Shown: piece after piece, positions 29,933-38,697 of the stretch
How positions within the stretch are numbered: the first letter of the stretch is position 1
How the letters are laid out: every line of letters begins with the position of its first letter
Assembly (NCBI GenBank): GCA_029240795.1
Contig: JARDZP010000014.1
Location: 1-64,000 of the forward strand
DNA length: 64,000 nucleotides
DNA from: Haloplasmataceae bacterium
GTDB taxonomy: Bacteria; Bacillota_I; Bacilli_A; Haloplasmatales; Haloplasmataceae
Direction of reading: 5' to 3'
Notes under the pieces: generated by a model
The model's input: only the letters and a program-made list of their open reading frames with translations
Databases searched by the model: none
Told to the model about the DNA's origin: nothing
Position numbers and translations under genes: made by a program

Positions 29933-31321
29933 ATGAATTTTATCGATAGAGTAAATGAACTTAAATATTTAAATGATGAATACGAAAAAGACACCTCATC
30001 ATTAATAATTGTTTATGGAAGACGAAGAATTGGCAAAACAGCTTTATTAAGGGAATTCGGTAAAGATAAATTGATGTTATACTACTTTATAACTGAAGAA
30101 TCTGAATATCAAGTCATGAAGAAATTTAAAGAAATAGTCGCAGATTTTACTAAAAATGAATTATTGAAAGTAGCTCAAGTAAACGATTGGGAGATTATTT
30201 TTAAACAATTCGTAGAATATCATACAGATCAAAAGAAGTTATTAGTACTAGATGAGTTTCAATATTTAGGTAAAACAAAACCGGAATTCATTTCTATCTT
30301 TCAGAAAATTTGGGATACAATGCTAAAAGATAAAAATATCATGGTTATCTTATGTGGTTCACTTGTACATATGATGGCAGAACAAACATTATCTTATTCG
30401 AGTCCTTTATATGGGCGAAGAACAGGTCAAATGAAACTTAAACAAATAAAATTTAAAGATTATCAACTTTTTTTTACAAACAAAGATCGTAAAACCTTAA
30501 TTGAGTACTATGCTGTCACAGGTGGAGTTCCAAAGTATATTGAGTTTTTTAAAGAGGAAATTGATGTATATGAGGCTATAAGAAAAAGTGTTTTAAATCC
30601 TCAAACTTTTTTATATGAAGAACCATTATTTTTACTTCAAAATGAAGTTAAAGAAATAGGTAGCTATTTTTCACTAATAAAAAGTATCGCATCTGGTAAT
30701 TGTAAACTATGTAATATTTCTGCCTCTCTAGGTTTAGAACAAACTCGATTAACTAAGTATTTACAGACATTAAGTAATTTAGATATCATTGAGCGGGAAG
30801 TACCTATAACTGATCCAAATCCTGAAAAAAGTAAAAAAGGTCTCTATTTTATTAAAGATAATTTTATTGAATTTTGGTTTAAATTTGTATATCCATATAA
30901 AAATTATTTAGAGCTTGATAATAAAGAATACGTGTTAACCAAAATTAAAGATTATTTTATAAGTAATCATGTTAGTTTTGTGTATGAGAAAGTATGTATG
31001 GAAACGATGTGGGATATGAACGAAAATAAAATTTTTGGCTTTCATTTTAATCGTCTGGGTAGATGGTGGGATAAAGATAATGAAATAGATCTAGTTGCTT
31101 ACGATGCAAATGGTAGAGACATCATCTTTGGTGAATGTAAATACACAAATAAACCAATTGATACGGATGTCTTTAGTTCAATATGCGAAAAGGCTAAAAC
31201 AGTTGAATGGAACAATGAAAACCGTAAAGAACACTACATCTTATTTTGTATCTCTGGTTTTACCCAACCGATGATTGATTTAGCTAAAATGAGAGAGGAT
31301 ATAGTCTTAATCGATTATTAA
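29933..31321 (+). CDS. AAA-type ATPase with DUF234 nuclease-like C-terminus
   Basis: 462 aa. The Walker A motif is GRRRIGKT (about residue 25) and the Walker B motif LLVLDEFQYL. A winged-helix-like middle follows, and a C-terminal PD-(D/E)xK-type core is visible as NEIDLVAYD plus GECKY. This is the archaeal-type ATPase/DUF234 family, spread sporadically among archaea, Firmicutes and Bacteroidetes. The role is uncertain; defence or mobile-element association has been suggested for relatives. ATG 29933 follows AGGGTGA. It is a single-gene unit with its own -10 (TATAAT near 29910) and terminator. Confidence 0.9.
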   Translation: MNFIDRVNELKYLNDEYEKDTSSLIIVYGRRRIGKTALLREFGKDKLMLYYFITEESEYQVMKKFKEIVADFTKNELLKVAQVNDWEIIFKQFVEYHTDQKKLLVLDEFQYLGKTKPEFISIFQKIWDTMLKDKNIMVILCGSLVHMMAEQTLSYSSPLYGRRTGQMKLKQIKFKDYQLFFTNKDRKTLIEYYAVTGGVPKYIEFFKEEIDVYEAIRKSVLNPQTFLYEEPLFLLQNEVKEIGSYFSLIKSIASGNCKLCNISASLGLEQTRLTKYLQTLSNLDIIEREVPITDPNPEKSKKGLYFIKDNFIEFWFKFVYPYKNYLELDNKEYVLTKIKDYFISNHVSFVYEKVCMETMWDMNENKIFGFHFNRLGRWWDKDNEIDLVAYDANGRDIIFGECKYTNKPIDTDVFSSICEKAKTVEWNNENRKEHYILFCISGFTQPMIDLAKMREDIVLIDY

Positions 31322-31328
31322 TAATTTT

Positions 31329-31359
31329 AACCTATAATAGATTTTATTATAGGTTTTTT
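31329..31359 (+). terminator. Terminator after the ATPase gene
   Basis: Perfect 11-bp stem AACCTATAATA/TATTATAGGTT, 5-nt loop, T tract. Confidence 0.9.
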
Positions 31360-31394
31360 AATTCTTAGTAGCGTAAATAAATATAGGTGATAAG

Positions 31395-32641
31395 ATGATT
31401 TATATTAGAGAAAATACAAATGAAAAGGAAAGCTTTATACCGTGCGTTAATAAAATTGGTAATAAATATATTTGTAATCGATGTTTAAATTCTGATTACT
31501 CACAATTCTATCAGGACCAGCTGGGAATCTATTGTTTAAAATGTTTAGTCTTTGGCAAAAGTTCTACATATAAGGAAATCCATCGTCAAAAGATAAATTA
31601 TGAAAGTTTAGATAAATATTATTTAAACAAAGTGATCTACCTTTCAGAAATGCAAGCTAAAGCATCTATTGAATGTGTAAATGCCTTTAGTCATGGATAT
31701 AACCTACTCATTTTTGCGGTTTGTGGAGCAGGTAAAACAGAAATAGTATATGATGTTATCCTTAAAGCTTTAAATGAAGGTAAAATCGTCTGTTTTGCGA
31801 CACCACGAAAAGATGTTGTCTTAATGTAAAAATTGTATCGTTATACTCAGGTACTGAAGATAAAAAGAATATTGGTAATTTATATATATCTACAACTCAT
31901 CAATTAATAAACTTCTACCACTTTTTTGACCTGATTATTTTAGATGAAGTTGATGCATTCCCTTACTATAATAATAAAATGTTAGAAGGCTTTATTGAAA
32001 AAGCAAGAAAAAAGGATGTACCCATTATTTACTTAACAGCAACCCCAACTAAAAAGTTAAAAAAAGAGATGGCTAGTAAAAGACTAAGGTATTTTGTCAT
32101 ACCAGCGAGATTTCATAAACATCCTATTCCCTATCCAAAGGTAGTACTTACGAATAACACAATAAGTAGTCTTGAAAATAATAAAGTCCCCAAGAAAATA
32201 ATGAAGTGGTTAAATAATAAGCGAGCTATTAAAAAACAAGTCTTTATATTTGTGCCTCATATTAAATGTGGACTAATGCTTGAAAGTATTTTAAAAAAAG
32301 AGTTCAATTGTCAATTTGTTCATGCAGAAATGAGTAATCGGAAAGAAATAATAAATAACTTTAGACAAGGTAATTTACAATTTATTATTACTACCACTAT
32401 TCTTGAACGAGGGGTAACCGTGAGTAATGTAGATGTATGTATTATTAAATGTGATGATGAAATATTTGATGAAAGGTCTATTGTACAAATCATTGGTAGA
32501 GCCGGACGTAATCGAAATCATCCCACAGCTGATGTCGTTTTATTTGCTGATTACTATAGTGCAGGAATTAAAGATTCACTTAAACATATAAAAGGGATGA
32601 ATAAAATCGCATTAAAGGAAGGTCTAATAATTGATGAATGA
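31395..32641 (+). pseudogene. comFA: comFA, disrupted by an internal deletion and frameshift
   Basis: ComFA is the DEAD/DEAH-type ATPase that drives single-stranded DNA import in competence. The 5' part (31395-31829) has the zinc-finger cysteines (CNRC...CLKC), Walker A CGAGKTE and motif Ia CFATPRKDVV, then stops. The reading continues in another frame from about 31823: NVKIVSLYSGT, the DEVD Walker B (near 31945), LTATPTKK, and the C-terminal helicase motifs including QIIGRAGRNRNH, to the stop at 32641. Compared with ComFA, about 11 residues between DVVL and NVKIV are missing, so a deletion of roughly 34 nt rather than a single-base slip caused the break. comFC overlaps its end and is intact. 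A sequencing or assembly error is possible. Confidence 0.85.
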
Positions 32642-33299
32642 ATGTGAAATCTGTCATAAAATGTTGGCTAATAATATAAATTTTAGTAATCTATTTAAAG
32701 TAAAAAAGAGTTTGATTTGTGATCATTGTGCAAGATCATTAGAAAAAGTAAATGGTGGTTGTAGCATGTGTGGAAAAAAGACAAAGGAAGTTATTTGCCC
32801 TGATTGTTTATATTGGGAGGGTCAATCACTTAAAATTAAAAATTATTCCTTATTTTATTATAATGAATTGGGTAAAAACATCATCAATCAAATTAAGTTT
32901 AATGGAAATTGTAAGGTACTTAATACCTTTTATAATCAAACAAATGACTTTTTTGTAAAAAAAATAACTAATGATTTTATTATTATTCCTGTTCCACTTC
33001 ATTCCGAAAGGTTAGCTGAGCGTGGATTTAATCAAAGTCTATATATTGCTAACATGTTACCATTCAAAGTAATAGATGTGATAGATAAAGTAAATAACGA
33101 TAAACAAAGTAAGAAAAACCGGCACGAACGATTAAATTTAAATAATTTTCGTTTTAAATCTAATGTCAATCTCGAAAATAAAAAGATTATAATAGTCGAT
33201 GACATTTATACTACTGGTGCAACGATTCATCATATTGGTAAAATAATATTATCTAAAAAGGCCAAAGAGGTCATTAGTTTTACATTATTCCGTAGTTGA
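32634..33299 (+). CDS. comFC: ComF family protein (phosphoribosyltransferase-like)
   Basis: 221 aa. The N-terminal zinc-ribbon cysteines (CEICHK, CDHC, CSMC, CPDC) and the C-terminal PRPP-loop-like IIVDDIYTTGATIH define ComFC, needed for efficient DNA uptake. ATG 32634 overlaps the end of comFA, with GGAAGG upstream, so translation was coupled to comFA in the intact operon. Its reading frame is undamaged. Confidence 0.92.
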   Translation: MNECEICHKMLANNINFSNLFKVKKSLICDHCARSLEKVNGGCSMCGKKTKEVICPDCLYWEGQSLKIKNYSLFYYNELGKNIINQIKFNGNCKVLNTFYNQTNDFFVKKITNDFIIIPVPLHSERLAERGFNQSLYIANMLPFKVIDVIDKVNNDKQSKKNRHERLNLNNFRFKSNVNLENKKIIIVDDIYTTGATIHHIGKIILSKKAKEVISFTLFRS

Positions 33300-33372
33300 T
33301 AATAATTTTATTTGATATTTTTTATAATATATATTATTATATATGTATAGAATGAAAATTGGAGGAAGCAAT

Positions 33373-33585
33373 ATGAGTGGAATTTTTAGAGGAAAAGTAA
33401 AATGGTTTAATAATGAAAAGGGGTATGGTTTTATTACACGCGAAGAATTGGGAGAAGATATCTTTGTTCATTTTTCAGCTATCGAAAATAAGGGTTATAG
33501 GACCTTAAATGATGGAGAAGAAGTTGAATTTGAATTAGTTAAAGGAGATAAAGGGTTCCAAGCAACAAATGTAGTTAAAAAGTAA
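33373..33585 (+). CDS. Cold shock protein (CspA family)
   Basis: 70-aa single OB-fold RNA chaperone. RNP1 KGYGFIT and RNP2 DIFVHFSAI are intact. The longer frame from 33343 is rejected: ATG 33373 has TTGGAGGAAGC upstream and gives the usual start before [13 protein letters not shown]. The AT-only leader at about 33310-33345 contains TATAAT and a long 5' UTR, as is common for csp genes. Confidence 0.95.
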   Translation: MSGIFRGKVKWFNNEKGYGFITREELGEDIFVHFSAIENKGYRTLNDGEEVEFELVKGDKGFQATNVVKK

Positions 33586-33590
33586 ATTTA

Positions 33591-33619
33591 TTGTTAAAAC
33601 GCTTTACGTATGTTAAAAT
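33591..33619 (+). promoter_or_regulatory. Promoter of hpf
   Basis: TTGTTA (33591-33596), 17-nt spacer, TAAAAT (33614-33619) with extended TG. A cre-like palindrome occupies the spacer. Confidence 0.65.
33595..33606. promoter_or_regulatory. cre/LacI-type operator in the hpf promoter
   Basis: TAAAACGCTTTA is a near-perfect palindrome around CG. The core AAAACGCTTT is identical to the site at 48274-48283 in the starch island. Binding between -35 and -10 would repress. Confidence 0.45.
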
Positions 33620-33651
33620 AGAAGTATAACGAAGTAAAGGAGTTGTTGATT

Positions 33652-34209
33652 ATGAAAGTAGTATTACGAGGTAAAAATGGATTCGTTTATACCAAAGCAA
33701 TTGAAAACTATCTAAATGAAAAACTAGCAAGAGTTAGTTATCTATTCCACAATCCCGAAGAAGTTGAAGCACGTGTCGTTTGTAGTGTTTTAAATGAAAT
33801 ACAAACAGTAGAGGTAACATTACCTTCTAAACACATTATTTTACGTGCAGAAGTAAGTCAAGATGATTTATATGTTGCTATTGATTTAGTAATTGATAAA
33901 TTGGAAAGACAAATTCGTAAACATAAAGAAAAAATTAATACTTTATATAAACAACGTGAAGGAGTTGCAGAATTCTTTAAATCAGATGAAGAACTAGATA
34001 TTAAAGGATTGGAAGCTGAAATAGTTGGTAAAAATCTTGTTAAGAATAAAAAGATTGAATTAAAACCAATGAATGTTGAAGAAGCCGCGATGAATATGGA
34101 ATTGGTAGATCATGATTTTTATGTATTCTTAGATAAAGAGTCTAATAAAGTCTCGATTATTTATAAACGTGAAAAAGATAATGATTATGCTGTTATTCAA
34201 ACTGAATAA
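33652..34209 (+). CDS. hpf: Ribosome hibernation promoting factor, long form
   Basis: 185 aa. The N-terminal HPF domain (KAIENYLNEKLARVSYLF...) is joined by a linker to a C-terminal dimerisation domain (KIELKPMNVEEAAMNMELVDHDFYVFLDKES). This long form dimerises 70S ribosomes into inactive 100S particles in resting cells. ATG 33652 has AAAGGAG at good spacing. The TTG nine bases earlier is within that site. A terminator follows. Confidence 0.96.
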   Translation: MKVVLRGKNGFVYTKAIENYLNEKLARVSYLFHNPEEVEARVVCSVLNEIQTVEVTLPSKHIILRAEVSQDDLYVAIDLVIDKLERQIRKHKEKINTLYKQREGVAEFFKSDEELDIKGLEAEIVGKNLVKNKKIELKPMNVEEAAMNMELVDHDFYVFLDKESNKVSIIYKREKDNDYAVIQTE

Positions 34210-34220
34210 AAAAATAAATT

Positions 34221-34255
34221 GCGCTTACTAAATTTTAGTGAGCGCTTTGTTTATA
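34221..34255 (+). terminator. Terminator after hpf
   Basis: 11-bp stem GCGCTTACTAA/TTAGTGAGCGC with one G-T pair, 3-nt loop, moderate T-rich tail. Confidence 0.8.
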
Positions 34256-34318
34256 TTTTCTTTTATATTATAGATTGTTATATTATAATAAATATAACAA
34301 GAAAAGTGGGTGATGATT

Positions 34319-35488
34319 ATGAAATTTTTACATACTGCTGATTGGCATATTGGCAAGATCATAAATGAATATTCAATGATAGAGGATCAAAAATTTATCA
34401 TTGATAAATTATTCGCAGTTATTGAATTAGAAAAACCAGATGTAATTGTGATAGCGGGAGATGTTTATGATCGTTCCATTCCACCTAAAGAAGCCATTGA
34501 ATTATTAGACTTTACACTGACTAAGATCATTGAATTTTATAAAATACCAACCTTGATTATATCAGGTAATCATGATAGTTCAGAGCGATTAAGCTTTGGT
34601 AATAAGTTATTAGAACACAAAAACTTATTTATTCAAGGACTAATTTTTGATGAAATTAAAAAAGTAACAATTAATGATGAATATGGTCCTGTTAATTTTT
34701 ACTTAGTTCCCTATGCTCACCCGATGAATGTTAAATATCAATATAATGATACAAATATCATCGACCATAATAGCTCTTTAAAAGCGATTATCGATAAAAT
34801 GAGTGATGATTTTAATGAATTTGAGCGTAATATATTAATCACACATAATTATTTAATATCAAGTTCTGAAGATATACTAACTTCTGATTCCGAACGCAGC
34901 TTAACAATCGGTGGAACAGAATATGTTGATGCAACACTAGTTGAAAAATTTGATTATGTAGCGTTAGGACATTTGCATAAACCGCAAAAGGTGAAACATG
35001 ATTATATTCGCTATTCAGGCTCATTATTAAAATATTCATTCTCTGAGACAGATTTTAATAAAGGGGTAAACATCATCGAACTTAAAGAAAAAAGTAGTAA
35101 ACAAATTACTTTTATTCAATTGGAACCCATACGTGATATGCGAATTATCAAGGGAGAACTAAACACTTTAATAGATAAGAACTTCTATAGTAAAATAAAT
35201 TGTGACGATTATATTTGTGCCATCTTAACTGATAAAACGGATTTATATAATCCAGCTGATCAACTAAGAACTATATATCCGAACTTAATGCAAATTCAAC
35301 GTAATAATAATATCATTGAAGTAGAAAGTAGTACGAGGGCATCAACTAATTTTAAAAGTAAATCTACAGTTGAGCTTTTTGAAGAATTTTATGAAAATAT
35401 TCAAGGTATGAGTTTAGATGATAATCGTCTTAATATCTTAAAAAACGTAATTGATGAAGTTGAAAAGGAAGAAAGTGATTTAGGATGA
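34319..35488 (+). CDS. sbcD: Nuclease subunit SbcD (Mre11-like)
   Basis: 389 aa Mn-dependent phosphoesterase of the SbcCD complex, which cuts hairpins and blocked DNA ends. The metal motifs are in order: DWHIGK, GDVYDR, GNHDSSERL, ITHNYL and GHLHKPQ. ATG 34319 gives the canonical start MKFLHTADWHIGK with GTGGGTG before it. Its last bases overlap the sbcC start (ATGA type), indicating coupled translation. Confidence 0.96.
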   Translation: MKFLHTADWHIGKIINEYSMIEDQKFIIDKLFAVIELEKPDVIVIAGDVYDRSIPPKEAIELLDFTLTKIIEFYKIPTLIISGNHDSSERLSFGNKLLEHKNLFIQGLIFDEIKKVTINDEYGPVNFYLVPYAHPMNVKYQYNDTNIIDHNSSLKAIIDKMSDDFNEFERNILITHNYLISSSEDILTSDSERSLTIGGTEYVDATLVEKFDYVALGHLHKPQKVKHDYIRYSGSLLKYSFSETDFNKGVNIIELKEKSSKQITFIQLEPIRDMRIIKGELNTLIDKNFYSKINCDDYICAILTDKTDLYNPADQLRTIYPNLMQIQRNNNIIEVESSTRASTNFKSKSTVELFEEFYENIQGMSLDDNRLNILKNVIDEVEKEESDLG

Positions 35489-38400
35489 AATTAATTAAAT
35501 TATTAATGAATGCTTTTGGTCCTTATGCTGGTAGTCAAGAAATTGATTTTCGGGAAATTCAAAATAAAAGAATTTTTTTAATTACGGGGCCAACTGGTGC
35601 TGGCAAAACTTCAGTTTTTGATGCGATCGCTTTTGCTTTATATGGTCAATCGAGTGGTAATGAGCGAGATAGTGATAGTTTTAGAAGTCATTATGCCGCA
35701 ATAGATGAAATTACCTTTGTTGAATTAGAATTTATGATTCGTGGTGTAAAATATAATGTTAAAAGAATACCGCGGCAAGAAAAACGCAGAGAACGTGGTG
35801 AAGGGACAATACTTAAAGCTGCTGAAGCCTATTTAACAAGTGATAATGAAAAACCTTACACTGGGGTTTCTGAAGTAACACGTAAAATACAAGAGATATT
35901 AGGACTAACTTATGATCAGTTTTGTCAAATTGTTATGCTCCCACAAGGTGAGTTTCGAAAACTTCTTGAGGCTAATAGTTCTGAACGTGAAGAAATCTTT
36001 CGTTGTATTTTCAAAACAGAAGTATTCAAAGCAATTCAAGATAAACTAAAAACTAAAGTAAAATTATTAAATGATACTATTGGCGAGACAAATAGCTTAA
36101 TTAATAATAATATTGAAAAAATCGAATTTGAAAACGATAATGAATTATCGAATCTAGTTGGGGCAAAATATAAAGATTATGACACAATAATAAATTATGT
36201 AGAAGAAAAAATCGAAAAAGAACAAAATTCTATAAATATCATGGCTGAAGAAGTAAAAATTTTAGAAACAAGATTTCTTGAATTAGAAACATTTATTTCA
36301 AACGCTAAAATAATAAATAATAAATTTAACGAAAGAGATAATCTTAATATTCGTAAAAATGAGTTAGATCAAAAACAAATTTATATAAATTCTTTAGCTC
36401 AAAAACTAGATAAAACAAGAAATGCACAAATTATTTATGAAGTCGAAGAACAAATCATTCATACAAAAAGTAATATTCATAATCTTGAAACGAATCTTAA
36501 AGATAATAATATTTTAAAAGTTAAGTTGGCTGAAGAATTAAAACAATTAAACCATGATAAAAAAGCAATTCAAATTGATTATAATCATTTAAAAGAAGAC
36601 AATCAAAAAACTTTAGTTTTAAGAACAAAGTTAAATAAATACCAAGAATATAATGAATTAAAAAAACAATGTTCACAAATAAATAATGAAATAGATAAAA
36701 ACACTTTTAAAATGCAAAGTGTACAATTAAAAATTAATCAATTAAATGAAGAAATAAAAAGTCATAATGAACTAGTTAGTCTACTTGGTGATACCAATAA
36801 TCAAATAAATGAATTAAAAATAAAGAAACTAAATGCGCAAAATGATTGTAAAAGCATTGAAATGATTAAAAGTCTTTGTGATCATATCATCTCTTTAGAA
36901 GAAGAATATCTTAAAATAAGTAGTTTATATCAATCATCTCAGAACAATTATTTAACATTAAAAAATGAATATATCCACAAATTCGAGTTGTTTCGCAATG
37001 GACAAGCTGGTATATTAGCTAACAGCTTAGTTGAGGGTAATCCCTGTCCTGTTTGTGGTTCAATTCATCATCCGGATAAAGCTTCTGTTATTGAGCTAGT
37101 ACCGAATGAATTGGAACTTAAAGATTTAGAGGATAAGGTAAACTTATTGGAAATAGATAAAAATGATTTATACAATAAAGTATTTAGTAAAAGTTCGGTG
37201 ATAAAAGAAAAGTATAATTCTCTAGCAGAACTTGAAAGTAATAAAAATGAAATGAATATTATTGAGAAATTAGCTTTTTACAAGATAGAACTTCAAAGAT
37301 GCATAGAGAATATTAAGTTAATCTCTTTTGAAATCAATAATTTAGAAAATAATTTAGTTAAAAAACAAGTTCTTGAAAAGAAAATTGATACTTTGTGTAT
37401 TGAATTAAAAAATAGTGAAGATATAAAAGTTAAAAACAGTGAGGATTTAAATCAATCTCAAAATAAATATCAAATTAATCTTTCATTATTAAAACAAATT
37501 GAAGGTGAAATTAGCGATTTTGAAAGTCAAGAAAGTTTAATTAATTATATTGAAAGTTTAGAAAAGAAAGTTAATCACATTGAGCAAACTTATTTAAAAA
37601 CAGATCAAGAAATCATTAATAAAAATCAAAAAATTATTGAAGTTGAAACTAAAATAAATAATTATTTAAATAATATTAATGATACTAAATCATCCTTAAA
37701 TCAATTAACTAAAAAATTTGAAATCAAAATAAATTCATCAAATTTTAATAATGTAAATGAATATCATGATTTTCTATTAAATGTTGATAAAATTAAATTG
37801 ATCGATCAAGAAGTAAGACAATACTATGATGAAGTCAGTTATGTTGATCAAGCAGTCAATAAATTAAATGAAGAACTTATAGGTGTTGAGGTTATTAATA
37901 TTGATAATTTAATTCAAAATCAAAAGGATGTAAAAGTTAATTTAGAAACTAAGAGATTACAAGAAAGAAACTTGCATAACCTAACTCAAAATAATTATAA
38001 AACCATTACTTCAGTAAAATCGCTTTATAAAAAAGTGAAAAATAAAATAGCTGAATTTAATTTAATAAGCGAGATTTCAAAAGTAGCTAACGGCGACAAT
38101 AACGAAAGATTAACATTTGAAAGATTTGTTTTAGCAGCATATTTTGATGAGATTATAAGAGCAGCAAATCTTCGCTTAATTGAAATGTCTAATAATAGAT
38201 ATGTCTTAATTAGAAAAGAAGAAAAAGGCAAAGGAGCTAGCCAACAAGGATTAGATTTAGAAGTAATTGATAATTACACGAGTAAGGTTCGTTCTGTAAA
38301 AACTTTATCGGGTGGTGAAGCATTTATCGCATCACTTGCTCTTGCTTTAGGTTTAGCCGACGTTGTTCAAAGTTATGCAGGTGGTATTCAGTTAGATACG

Positions 38401-38595
38401 ATGTTTATCGATGAAGGTTTTGGTTCACTTGATCCAGAGTCTTTAGACCATGCGATAGCTACATTGACTAGTATTAATAAATCTGGAAGATTAGTCGGTA
38501 TTATATCACATGTTGAGGAATTGAAAGAAAGAATTGATGCTAAATTAGAAATTATTCCAAGTAAATCTGGTAGTTTTGCTAGATTTGTCTTGTAA
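35485..38595 (+). CDS. sbcC: ATPase subunit SbcC (Rad50-like)
   Basis: 1036 aa SMC-like partner of SbcD. Walker A GPTGAGKT is near residue 35, a long Asn/Lys-rich coiled coil follows with the zinc-hook CPVC at about 521-524 in its middle, then the return coil. The ABC signature LSGGEAFIASLALALG and Walker B MFIDEGFGSLD lie near the C-terminus. It is complete, with no break. Confidence 0.96.
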   Translation: MKLIKLLMNAFGPYAGSQEIDFREIQNKRIFLITGPTGAGKTSVFDAIAFALYGQSSGNERDSDSFRSHYAAIDEITFVELEFMIRGVKYNVKRIPRQEKRRERGEGTILKAAEAYLTSDNEKPYTGVSEVTRKIQEILGLTYDQFCQIVMLPQGEFRKLLEANSSEREEIFRCIFKTEVFKAIQDKLKTKVKLLNDTIGETNSLINNNIEKIEFENDNELSNLVGAKYKDYDTIINYVEEKIEKEQNSINIMAEEVKILETRFLELETFISNAKIINNKFNERDNLNIRKNELDQKQIYINSLAQKLDKTRNAQIIYEVEEQIIHTKSNIHNLETNLKDNNILKVKLAEELKQLNHDKKAIQIDYNHLKEDNQKTLVLRTKLNKYQEYNELKKQCSQINNEIDKNTFKMQSVQLKINQLNEEIKSHNELVSLLGDTNNQINELKIKKLNAQNDCKSIEMIKSLCDHIISLEEEYLKISSLYQSSQNNYLTLKNEYIHKFELFRNGQAGILANSLVEGNPCPVCGSIHHPDKASVIELVPNELELKDLEDKVNLLEIDKNDLYNKVFSKSSVIKEKYNSLAELESNKNEMNIIEKLAFYKIELQRCIENIKLISFEINNLENNLVKKQVLEKKIDTLCIELKNSEDIKVKNSEDLNQSQNKYQINLSLLKQIEGEISDFESQESLINYIESLEKKVNHIEQTYLKTDQEIINKNQKIIEVETKINNYLNNINDTKSSLNQLTKKFEIKINSSNFNNVNEYHDFLLNVDKIKLIDQEVRQYYDEVSYVDQAVNKLNEELIGVEVINIDNLIQNQKDVKVNLETKRLQERNLHNLTQNNYKTITSVKSLYKKVKNKIAEFNLISEISKVANGDNNERLTFERFVLAAYFDEIIRAANLRLIEMSNNRYVLIRKEEKGKGASQQGLDLEVIDNYTSKVRSVKTLSGGEAFIASLALALGLADVVQSYAGGIQLDTMFIDEGFGSLDPESLDHAIATLTSINKSGRLVGIISHVEELKERIDAKLEIIPSKSGSFARFVL

Positions 38596-38628
38596 ATTTT
38601 AAAATTATTAAACTGATTAACTTGTATA

Positions 38629-38656
38629 TTGATGGATAAAAATGTTATTATATAAA
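38629..38656 (+). promoter_or_regulatory. Promoter of secA
   Basis: TTGATG, 16-nt spacer, TATAAA (38651-38656), 42 nt before the secA ATG. Confidence 0.55.
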
Positions 38657-38697
38657 GTGATAGTTATTTTTTACTGATTTTATAAAGGAGTGATATA

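Noticed and set aside
31829-31979. Programmed frameshifting in comFA
   Set aside because: About 11 codons of family sequence are missing at the junction and there is no slippery heptamer, so a deletion is the simpler explanation.
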